From contig CACNQJ010000007.1 in the NCBI GenBank assembly GCA_902622575.1, forward strand, positions 1 through 64,000: a DNA stretch of 64,000 nucleotides. The letters run 5' to 3'. Of this stretch, positions 1 through 6,747 are shown piece by piece. The DNA comes from an uncultured Bacteroidota bacterium. Lineage in GTDB: Bacteria > Bacteroidota > Bacteroidia > Flavobacteriales > Flavobacteriaceae. Each line of letters starts with the position of its first letter. Within the stretch, counting starts at the first letter, position 1. The position numbers and the translations under genes are program-made. The notes under the pieces were generated by a model that was given only the letters and a program-made list of their open reading frames with translations, was not told the origin of the DNA and did not search any database.

Positions 1-853
1 TACATTTTGTTTTATCCCAATTGTAAAAACTTTTTAACATTTCTTTACATTCATCAATAAGTAGGCCATTTTTTATCGGGGTTCCAGTTCCAGAGCTTAC
101 TTTCTCAGAATCAAGACTATCAACATCGAATGAAATGTATATATGATTGCAATCTTTTAATATTTTATTTTTAATTGTTGCAATCATTTTTTTTACTCCT
201 TCATGTCTGACTTTTTCAGGATTAAAAACATTAATATTGTGTTTTTTAATTAAATAATCTTCCTCTTTTTCAGTATCCCTAAGACCAATGTAAACAATAT
301 TTGAGGGTTTAATTTTTGGATAGATGCCATCAATTTTCTTAAGCTTATCCCATACCTTTTCGGTTTCAATATCTACGTCTCCGATTTCAAATTTGAAATT
401 ATCTTCATTTAATGCCATTGCCACAGGCATTCCATGAATATTTCCAGACGGTGTTGTATATGGTGAGTGTAAATCAGCATGTGCGTCAATCCATATTAAA
501 CCAATTTGATCATTAGGATAAAATTTTTTTAAACCACAAATACTTCCATATGCATTGCTGTGGTCTCCTGAAAAGATAATTGGGAATCTGTTGTTTTTAA
601 GTATTGAAAAAACCTTTTTACTAATATCATTGTAAACATCTATTAACGGTAATGCATATTTTGCCCATTTATATTTTGATTTTTTAAATAAAAACTCATT
701 TTTATCCTCAATATTAATTCTAGGTGTATTAATGAAAAAAGTTTTCATTCGTTTTGATGCTTCTATCAGAATAGAATCTATACCCAAACTAGATCCCCTT
801 GTACCTGCACCTAGCTCAGATCTATTAAATACAAGAGTTAGGTTATTTTTCAT
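1..853 (-). CDS. rocF: arginase (partial, C-terminal end beyond window)
   Basis: Ureohydrolase of the arginase/agmatinase/formiminoglutamase superfamily, expected to split arginine into ornithine and urea in the cytoplasm. The visible part is about 284 residues and lacks only the C-terminus. Manganese-binding motifs can be read: SGDHS near residue 93, DAHAD near residue 115 and SFDVDSLD near residue 240. The N-terminus has the family's GAGTRGSSLG segment. Its ATG overlaps the TGA of the upstream ornithine aminotransferase gene (ATGA), so the two are translationally coupled and form a two-step route from arginine to glutamate semialdehyde. That neighbour makes arginase more likely than agmatinase or formiminoglutamase, but substrate is inferred from context. 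Confidence 0.85.
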   Translation of the reverse strand, partial: MKNNLTLVFNRSELGAGTRGSSLGIDSILIEASKRMKTFFINTPRINIEDKNEFLFKKSKYKWAKYALPLIDVYNDISKKVFSILKNNRFPIIFSGDHSNAYGSICGLKKFYPNDQIGLIWIDAHADLHSPYTTPSGNIHGMPVAMALNEDNFKFEIGDVDIETEKVWDKLKKIDGIYPKIKPSNIVYIGLRDTEKEEDYLIKKHNINVFNPEKVRHEGVKKMIATIKNKILKDCNHIYISFDVDSLDSEKVSSGTGTPIKNGLLIDECKEMLKSFYNWDKTKC

Positions 854-2082
854 CAAAATTTACGTAGACTATTTTCAATAATCTTTAATGCTTTTTGAAG
901 TTGTTTTTCTGTAATTACGAGTGGAGGAGCAAATCTAATCTTGTTTCCCTGTGTTGGTTTGGCAATTAAACCATTATCTCTCATGTCTAAGCATATATTC
1001 CAGGGAATTTCGGATTCTTCAGAACAATCTAGAACAATGGCATTAAGTAATCCCTTGCCTCTTACAGATTTCATGATTGGAATTTCATCTACTAATGCAT
1101 CTAAATAATTTCTGAAAATAATTCCAAGGTTATTTGCTCTTTCAGAAAGTTTTTTTTCAACGGAATATTTTACCGCCTCCTTAGCAACAACACATGCTAA
1201 AGGATTACCTCCGAAGGTTGATCCATGTTGTCCTACTTTCATAACGCTCATAATTTCTTTACTAGTTAGAACACCCGAAACTGGATAAAAACCACCAGAC
1301 AAAGCCTTTCCAAGAATTACTAGATCTGGCTTAATGTCATCATGGTGACTAGCTAGTAATTTCCCTGTGCGACATACACCGGTTTGTATTTCATCAGCAA
1401 TTAATAGAACATTATGTTTTTCACATAAAGATTTACATTTTTTTAAATAACCATCATCTGGAACAACTACACCACCCTCACCTTGTATTGGTTCAACTAA
1501 AAATCCAACTATATTTTTATCACTCTCTAGTTTTCTTTGTAGTGCTGAAACGTTATTGTATGCAATAATTTCAAAACCTCCAGTCAGTGGGCCAAAATGC
1601 TCTTTACTTCCATGATGTGATGAAAAAGAAACTACTGTTGTTGTTCTACCATGAAAATTACCATTACAGACAAGTATTTTAGCCATATCAGTCTTTACTT
1701 TTTTGATTTCATATCCCCATTTTCTGCAAATTTTAATTGCAGCCTCAACAGCTTCTGCACCTGAATTCATTGGGAGCATCTTCTCATAACCAAAAACTTC
1801 TGTGATATATTCTAAACTTGATCCAAGTTCATTGTTATAAAAAGCACGAGATGTTAATGTTAATTTTTTTGCCTGTTTAATAAACGTATTTAATATTTTC
1901 TTGTTACAATGACCTTGGTTAACTGCAGAATAAGCCGATAAAAAATCAAAATATTTTTTGTTATGAATATCCCATACAAAAACTCCTTTCCCTTTTTTTA
2001 AAACAACAGGAAGGGGGTGATAAGTATTTGAGCAAAAGGTCTCTTCTTTTTTTATAAGTGATTTTTCTAGGTGAGTTAACAT
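853..2082 (-). CDS. rocD: ornithine aminotransferase
   Basis: PLP-dependent class III aminotransferase of 409 residues, converting ornithine and 2-oxoglutarate to glutamate-5-semialdehyde and glutamate. It shows the class III landmarks: the NSGAEAVEAAIK cofactor loop, the LIADEIQTG segment whose Asp contacts PLP, and the PLP lysine in ILGKALSGG. The N-terminal motif around SAVNQGH is typical of ornithine aminotransferase. It is followed by arginase in the same operon with a 4-base ATGA overlap, which supports ornithine rather than acetylornithine as substrate. A -7-like box lies 4 nt upstream of the ATG, so it can be transcribed separately from the asparaginase gene upstream. Confidence 0.93.
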   Translation of the reverse strand: MLTHLEKSLIKKEETFCSNTYHPLPVVLKKGKGVFVWDIHNKKYFDFLSAYSAVNQGHCNKKILNTFIKQAKKLTLTSRAFYNNELGSSLEYITEVFGYEKMLPMNSGAEAVEAAIKICRKWGYEIKKVKTDMAKILVCNGNFHGRTTTVVSFSSHHGSKEHFGPLTGGFEIIAYNNVSALQRKLESDKNIVGFLVEPIQGEGGVVVPDDGYLKKCKSLCEKHNVLLIADEIQTGVCRTGKLLASHHDDIKPDLVILGKALSGGFYPVSGVLTSKEIMSVMKVGQHGSTFGGNPLACVVAKEAVKYSVEKKLSERANNLGIIFRNYLDALVDEIPIMKSVRGKGLLNAIVLDCSEESEIPWNICLDMRDNGLIAKPTQGNKIRFAPPLVITEKQLQKALKIIENSLRKF

Positions 2083-2086
2083 ACAA

Positions 2087-2094
2087 TAAAGTTA
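2087..2094 (-). promoter_or_regulatory. -7 box of rocD
   Basis: TAACTTTA on the minus strand, one base off the Bacteroidota -7 consensus TAnnTTTG, with only 4 nt between it and the rocD ATG. Transcription would start at or next to the start codon. No convincing -33 TTG is seen. Confidence 0.4.
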
Positions 2095-2139
2095 ACCATT
2101 TAGTGCAATTTGCAGAAACTATACAACAAAAAGTTATTA

Positions 2140-2631
2140 TTAATTTATCCTTTCAAATACACCTTTCTTACCATTTTTTTTTACCTTATCCCACTCAAAG
2201 TATTCACCCTGCATTGTTATGTAAACACCAGGCTTTAAGGTTTGTACAAATGATAAAGCACAACCTAAATTAAAAAAACCATCTGAGGAGCTTCCAAAAG
2301 CATAAGGAATCATAGCTCCAGTTAGTATGATTGTTTTATTTGAAAGTTTTTGTTCTGCAATTAATCTTGCAGTATTAGTCATTGTGTCAGTTCCATGAGT
2401 AATTATAATATTATTACTTTTTTCCTTTTTACAAGTATTCACAATTTTTGAAACATCTTTATTAGATAGATCTAAACTATCCTTCATAAGTATGGTTTTA
2501 ACTTTAATATCTAAATTACATTTACTTCTTTTTATCATTTCTGGTAAATGAGTTTTTTCAAAAAAAAGTTTTCCATTAATATGGTCATAACTTTTATCAA
2601 AAGTTCCACCTGTTATAAAAATCTTAATCAT
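2140..2631 (-). CDS. short asparaginase-family protein (N-terminal domain only)
   Basis: 163 residues matching only the N-terminal catalytic domain of type I/II L-asparaginases, whose members are normally about 330 residues. Both threonine-bearing motifs are present: GGTFD at residues 8-12 and HGTDTM around residue 80. The following GAM...SDGFFNL block is also kept. The C-terminal domain that completes the dimer interface in full-length enzymes is absent, and the ORF ends cleanly with no remnant before rocD, so it is a short family rather than a broken gene. Asparagine or glutamine hydrolysis is plausible but unproven. The neighbours (ornithine aminotransferase, arginase) also release amino-acid nitrogen. 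Confidence 0.75.
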   Translation of the reverse strand: MIKIFITGGTFDKSYDHINGKLFFEKTHLPEMIKRSKCNLDIKVKTILMKDSLDLSNKDVSKIVNTCKKEKSNNIIITHGTDTMTNTARLIAEQKLSNKTIILTGAMIPYAFGSSSDGFFNLGCALSFVQTLKPGVYITMQGEYFEWDKVKKNGKKGVFERIN

Positions 2632-2636
2632 AAATA

Positions 2637-2644
2637 TAAATATA
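2637..2644 (-). promoter_or_regulatory. -7 box of the short asparaginase gene
   Basis: TATATTTA on the minus strand, 5 nt before the ATG. It directly abuts the T-tract of the tRNA-Ser terminator, so one transcription unit ends where the next begins. One mismatch to TAnnTTTG in an AT-rich region; moderate support. Confidence 0.35.
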
Positions 2645-2676
2645 GAAAAAGCCCTACAAACATTTTATTGTAGGGC
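2645..2676 (-). terminator. rho-independent terminator after tRNA-Ser
   Basis: Perfect 9-bp stem (GCCCTACAA with TTGTAGGGC, 2651-2659 and 2668-2676), 8-nt loop, followed on the minus strand by TTTTTC. It begins 5 nt after the tRNA 3' end. Confidence 0.85.
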
Positions 2677-2681
2677 TTGAG

Positions 2682-2766
2682 CGGAGAAAGAGGGATTCGA
2701 ACCCCCGGTACCTCTCGGTACGCCGGTTTTCAAGACCGGTGCATTCGACCACTCTGCCATTTCTCC
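2682..2766 (-). tRNA. tRNA-Ser (anticodon TGA)
   Basis: 85-nt class II tRNA read on the minus strand. Acceptor arms GGAGAAA and TTTCTCC pair over 7 bp and are followed by discriminator G. The anticodon stem CCGGT/ACCGG encloses the loop with TGA. A long variable arm (CGTACCGAGAGGTACCG region) precedes the GGTTCGAATCC T-arm. No CCA is encoded. The long variable arm and G73 fit serine; the anticodon reads UCA and, with a modified U34, other UCN codons. Confidence 0.97.
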
Positions 2767-2773
2767 AGATGTG

Positions 2774-2781
2774 CAAATATA
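2774..2781 (-). promoter_or_regulatory. -7 box of tRNA-Ser
   Basis: TATATTTG on the minus strand, a perfect match to the Bacteroidota -7 consensus, ending 7 nt before the mature tRNA 5' end. The identical octamer precedes the SRP RNA. No clear -33 TTG is visible. Confidence 0.55.
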
Positions 2782-2841
2782 AAAAGTAATTTTCTTTAAT
2801 AAATAAAATATAAACGAATAATATGCATAATTTCGTGATAC

Positions 2842-3606
2842 ATGTTTTTCTTGATAGAAATACCTTGGGAATACCCTTTTTTAATAGCATTAGGATTTTT
2901 TGTTTCAATTATTAATACCATGGCGGGTGGTGCATCCATAATCACATTACCAATTTTAATATTTCTTGGACTTCCTTCAAATGTGGCAAACGGCACAAAT
3001 AGGATAGCTTTAATGATGACAGCATTTTCTGCTAATATGGGATTTAAAAGTAAAGGAATATCTACGTTTCCATTTAGTGCTTACACGGGCTCAGCAGCTC
3101 TAATTGGATCAGTTATTGGTGCACACATTGCGGTTGAAATTAATGATGCAATATTTAATAAGATTTTATCTGCAATAATGATTCTAGTTATATTAATTAT
3201 TGTATTTAAGCCGAGAATTGTAAACAAAAACCTTTCTGTGAGGTTAAAGGGAAAACATTTAAAAATTTCATGTTTAGTTTTTTTCTTTATCGGTTTATAT
3301 GGAGGCTTTATAAATGCAGGCATAGGTTTTATAATAATGTTATTTTTACATTTTTACAATGGATTAAATTTAATAAGGGTAAATGCAACTAAGGTTGTAA
3401 TTGTTCTAGTGTATACAATTGGAGCATTTTTAACTTTTTTTTTCAACGGATTAGTAGATTTGCCATATGGAATATGTTTAGGAATTGGAACATTGATAGG
3501 TGGGTGGAATGCAAGTCGCTTCTCGGTAGATAAAGGTGAGGGAATAGTTAAGATTTTTTTAATAATATCGGCAATTATTATTGCAATAAAACTTTGGTTT
3601 TTTTAA
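2842..3606 (+). CDS. TSUP-family (TauE/SafE-like) membrane transporter
   Basis: 254-residue polytopic inner-membrane protein of the TSUP (sulfite exporter TauE/SafE) family. It has about seven or eight hydrophobic segments and two family repeats: an N-terminal half with GGASIITLP and VANGTNR, and a C-terminal half with GFINAGIG and VNATKV. TSUP members move small organic or inorganic sulfur-containing anions; the substrate here cannot be told from sequence. The gene stands alone, with an imperfect -7-like TAATTTCG 6 nt before the ATG. Its TAA shares a TTAA tetranucleotide with the convergent ribB stop codon. Confidence 0.85.
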   Translation: MFFLIEIPWEYPFLIALGFFVSIINTMAGGASIITLPILIFLGLPSNVANGTNRIALMMTAFSANMGFKSKGISTFPFSAYTGSAALIGSVIGAHIAVEINDAIFNKILSAIMILVILIIVFKPRIVNKNLSVRLKGKHLKISCLVFFFIGLYGGFINAGIGFIIMLFLHFYNGLNLIRVNATKVVIVLVYTIGAFLTFFFNGLVDLPYGICLGIGTLIGGWNASRFSVDKGEGIVKIFLIISAIIIAIKLWFF

Positions 3607-4724
3607 AAATTAACTGTTTCAACTATTTTCAACCCATACCCAGCCATACCAACTCTTTTAATTTTCCGATCTTTTGTAGTCAAAAGTTTAATTTTTGTCA
3701 CATTTAGTTGATGTAAAATTTGAGCACCAATACCAAAATCTTTTGCATCCATTTTTTTATAAGGACTAAAATCTTTTCCAGATTTTTGAAGTTTTTTTAG
3801 ATGACTGATTTTATTTAGAATCGGTTTAGTTTCATGATCTTGATTTACAAATACAATAACCCCTTTGTTTTCATCATTAATTTTTGATGTAATTTTTTTT
3901 ATTATTTTATCTTCCCTCATAACTAAATCATCAATACTATTATTAATAGAACCAAAAGAGTTAACTCTACATAAAACTGGCTCGTCTAGCACCCATGATC
4001 CCATTGTAAGGGCTAGATGGACTTGATCATTATTCTTTTGTTTAAATGTATTTAATTCATATTCACCATATATTGTTTTTAATTTAAACTTATCAATTAA
4101 TTCAATCAAGCTGTCATTTTTCATCCTATACGAAACTAAATCTTCAATTGAAATAATTTTAAGATCAAATTTACTAGCTACTTTAAATAAATCAGGAAGT
4201 CTAGCCATTGTTCCATCCTCATTCATTATCTCACAGAGTACACCTGCTGGTTTATAACCTGCTAATCTCGATAAATCTACTGCAGCTTCAGTGTGTCCTG
4301 TTCTTCTCAAAACACCACCGTCAATAGCAGATAATGGAAATATATGTCCAGGTCTTGCCAGATCTGAGGCCTTTGTTTTTTCACTAACTAAGGCATTAAT
4401 TGTTTTTGATCTATCACTTGCAGAAATTCCAGAAGTGACACCACTTCCAATCAAATCTACTGATATTGTAAAAGCTGTCTGCATCAATTCAGTATTTTTT
4501 GCTACCATTGGATCTAGTTTTAAATTTTTACATCTTTTTGATGTAAGAGGAACACATATCAAACCTCTTCCGTGAGTCGCCATAAAGTTGACAACCTGAG
4601 GTGTAATAACCTCAGCTGGAAAGATAAAATCTCCCTCATTTTCTCTGTTTTCGTCATCAACAACTATTATAACTTTATTGTTTTTTAAGTCTTCAATAGC
4701 TTCATTAATAGTATTTAACTTCAT
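3603..4724 (-). CDS. ribB: 3,4-dihydroxy-2-butanone-4-phosphate synthase with degenerate GTP cyclohydrolase II domain
   Basis: 373 residues with RibBA architecture. Residues 1 to about 200 form an intact DHBP synthase (riboflavin pathway, ribulose-5-phosphate to DHBP plus formate), with DDENRENEGD near residue 23, HGRGLICVPL near 51, and RPGHIFPL and RTGHTEAAVDL around 124-150. Residues from about 208 resemble GTP cyclohydrolase II, but the zinc and catalytic motifs are gone. Where active enzymes have RVHSEC and the Cys-rich RCDCG, this protein has RVNSFG and no cysteines (residues 253-258). The usual RQEGRGIG is replaced by NQDHETKP. It is therefore expected to have RibB but not RibA activity, and a separate ribA should exist elsewhere. 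The ATG overlaps the upstream permease stop (ATGA). Confidence 0.92.
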   Translation of the reverse strand: MKLNTINEAIEDLKNNKVIIVVDDENRENEGDFIFPAEVITPQVVNFMATHGRGLICVPLTSKRCKNLKLDPMVAKNTELMQTAFTISVDLIGSGVTSGISASDRSKTINALVSEKTKASDLARPGHIFPLSAIDGGVLRRTGHTEAAVDLSRLAGYKPAGVLCEIMNEDGTMARLPDLFKVASKFDLKIISIEDLVSYRMKNDSLIELIDKFKLKTIYGEYELNTFKQKNNDQVHLALTMGSWVLDEPVLCRVNSFGSINNSIDDLVMREDKIIKKITSKINDENKGVIVFVNQDHETKPILNKISHLKKLQKSGKDFSPYKKMDAKDFGIGAQILHQLNVTKIKLLTTKDRKIKRVGMAGYGLKIVETVNF

Positions 4725-6154
4725 TTACTTATAGTTAGTTTATTCTTTAATTCTTCAAAAATACTGTCGATATTTAAAATTGATTTGTCTGATGATGCTC
4801 TTTTAAGTAAATACAAACCAATTGGCAGCATTACAATGTTTGATATCCAACTTCCAATAAAAGGTGACACACTACCATCTTCTGCGGCGTTTTTAGCAAA
4901 TGTTCCTAGGAAATGATAAAATAGAAACATCATTAATGCAGTGACAACAGGAAATCCAAATCCTCCTTTTCTAATAATAGCACCAAGTGGAGCACCAAGT
5001 ATAAATAAAATAAGAGTTGAAACTGGTATTGCATATTTGTCATGATAGCTAATCTTGTGTAAATTAATTATTTTTTCACGTATGAAGAAGTTGGCTTTTT
5101 GGGTATTTAAGTTTGAGATTTGGTTGTTAATGTTATTTTCAACAGAATTTATTATGGATTTTTGAGACTTCAAATCAAAATCATCAAGTATTGATTTGTA
5201 GTTAGCAATATTAATTGAATTAATGTCAAAAGGTCTATTGTATTTTGTTTGAAAATTAAACACACCCGTCCTTCTGTAAAAATTTTCACCAAAATTATCA
5301 TACTCCTTGACTAACTTGTTTTCTAAAGAGTCAATACTAAAATCAAGTTGTTTTAAATTTTGCATTCTAAATGTGTTGTTGTATCGTTCCTCTGAAAAAT
5401 CAACATTATAAATTTGTTTTAAGTCTATAAATATTTCATGTGTTTCAAAATATATTTGAGTGTGTGGCTTATATTGTTTAGAATTAGGATTTTCTGCCAG
5501 TATCTCTTCATACCTATATCCATCGTTAAGTTTTATTCTTAAAATATCATTTTTTTCGTCAGAAATTAGTTTTCCACTTTTAGCCTTAATTACAATAGTA
5601 TTGTCGTTATTTCTATTTATTTTATGAATAATGACGTCCTCTAATTTAGAATTATCTACACCAGATTTATTTGCAACTTTTATATTCATAAGTCCCAAAT
5701 CATTAAATACTCCCTCTGTTATGGCTAGTGAAGGCTTCACTTTCGCTAAATTTTTTCTTAGATTATATGATTTAAATTCAGAGTGTGGAATTAAATTGTT
5801 GGTAACAAAATATACAACTACACAGAGAAAAAGGTTGAAATACATCAGGCTTTTCATTGACCTAAATAAAGATATTCCAGAAGACTTTATGGCAGCAAAT
5901 TCATAATTTTCAGCTAAATCCCCAAAGGTCATAATAGATGCTAAAAGTACAGTTAATGGAAGAACAAGTGGTATTAGTTTTGGGCAGTAAAAAATTAAAA
6001 ATTTAAAGATTATTTCAAAATCAATTTCTTTACCTGCAAGATCATCAACAAACATCCATATTGTTTGAAAAATGAAAACAAACATTATTAGAATGAAAAA
6101 ACTAAAAAACTTAGTTAAATATGATTTTAATATGTATTTATCTAAAATCTTCAC
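4721..6154 (-). CDS. LptF/LptG-family permease
   Basis: 477-residue inner-membrane protein of the YjgP/YjgQ family, the transmembrane subunits of the LptB2FG complex that extracts lipopolysaccharide for export. N-terminal membrane segments (about residues 12-110) include the family's LIPLVLPLTVLLASIM stretch. A long periplasmic domain of about 250 residues follows, then three C-terminal membrane segments containing PVSTLILFILGAPLGA. The periplasmic part is longer than in proteobacterial LptF/G, as is usual in Bacteroidota. The start is GTG, overlapping the LolA-like stop (GTGA). Whether it plays the LptF or LptG role cannot be decided. Confidence 0.87.
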   Translation of the reverse strand: MKILDKYILKSYLTKFFSFFILIMFVFIFQTIWMFVDDLAGKEIDFEIIFKFLIFYCPKLIPLVLPLTVLLASIMTFGDLAENYEFAAIKSSGISLFRSMKSLMYFNLFLCVVVYFVTNNLIPHSEFKSYNLRKNLAKVKPSLAITEGVFNDLGLMNIKVANKSGVDNSKLEDVIIHKINRNNDNTIVIKAKSGKLISDEKNDILRIKLNDGYRYEEILAENPNSKQYKPHTQIYFETHEIFIDLKQIYNVDFSEERYNNTFRMQNLKQLDFSIDSLENKLVKEYDNFGENFYRRTGVFNFQTKYNRPFDINSINIANYKSILDDFDLKSQKSIINSVENNINNQISNLNTQKANFFIREKIINLHKISYHDKYAIPVSTLILFILGAPLGAIIRKGGFGFPVVTALMMFLFYHFLGTFAKNAAEDGSVSPFIGSWISNIVMLPIGLYLLKRASSDKSILNIDSIFEELKNKLTISK

Positions 6155-6747
6155 AATTCGTTAATATAATAACCATCATAATCAGATTTATTAAAAACAA
6201 ATAAACTTTCATCTAAATTCTGATCAAATAAGATTTTATCAAAATAAATAATATTGGAATAGCTTTCAGTAAGAGATTGATTAATCTTCAGGATATTATA
6301 GTTCTTGTCAATATCAAGTAGATATTTATTATCATTATCGTCTGTATATGAAATTTGAAAGTTTTCAGTTTTTTTTATCTTGATTTTGTTTCTATTTTTT
6401 TTAATTGTTTTTGATAAATTATTAGGAATTAAATAGTTAGATAATTCATTATTTTTCATAATGTTTACCTCCATATTTTCTTTTACAATATTGAAATAAT
6501 CTTTACCATCGTAAATAAAAACTATTTCATCTAATGTTATCCTAAATTTTTTATTAGAATACATTATTTTTCCTTTGTTTTTAAAAATTATTTCATTCTT
6601 ATTTTTACTTACATATTCAAACTTGAGTACGTAATTATCATGTTTTTCATAATGTTTAATGAGCGAGTCCAAAATGTTTTGCGAAAAAACAATAATTAGT
6701 AAAACAAGAAATTTTGAAAATGAAAAAGTCAAAATATTAATTTTCAA
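6151..6747 (-). CDS. LolA-like outer-membrane lipoprotein carrier
   Basis: 198 residues with an N-terminal hydrophobic signal peptide (FLVLLIIVFS, about residues 13-22) and a beta-rich body. It resembles the LolA family: a DNYVLKFEYVSKNKNE-type first strand, then GKIMYSNKKFRITLDE and IYDGKDYFNI. LolA shuttles lipoproteins across the periplasm from LolCDE to the outer membrane. The start is TTG. The gene begins inside the last 11 bases of ftsK and overlaps the LptF-like gene by 4, so it is tightly coupled. Sequence similarity is modest; position between ftsK and the LPS permease, common in Bacteroidota, supports the call. Confidence 0.75.
   Translation of the reverse strand: MKINILTFSFSKFLVLLIIVFSQNILDSLIKHYEKHDNYVLKFEYVSKNKNEIIFKNKGKIMYSNKKFRITLDEIVFIYDGKDYFNIVKENMEVNIMKNNELSNYLIPNNLSKTIKKNRNKIKIKKTENFQISYTDDNDNKYLLDIDKNYNILKINQSLTESYSNIIYFDKILFDQNLDESLFVFNKSDYDGYYINEL

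Noticed and set aside
2058-2273. Plus-strand open frame of 71 codons over the rocD start and asparaginase end
   Set aside because: Antisense shadow of two confident minus-strand genes; no domain and no start context.
2654-2908. Minus-strand open frame running through the tRNA-Ser gene and its terminator
   Set aside because: It is read across a clear tRNA and terminator, has no family resemblance, and overlaps the start of the TSUP gene on the other strand.
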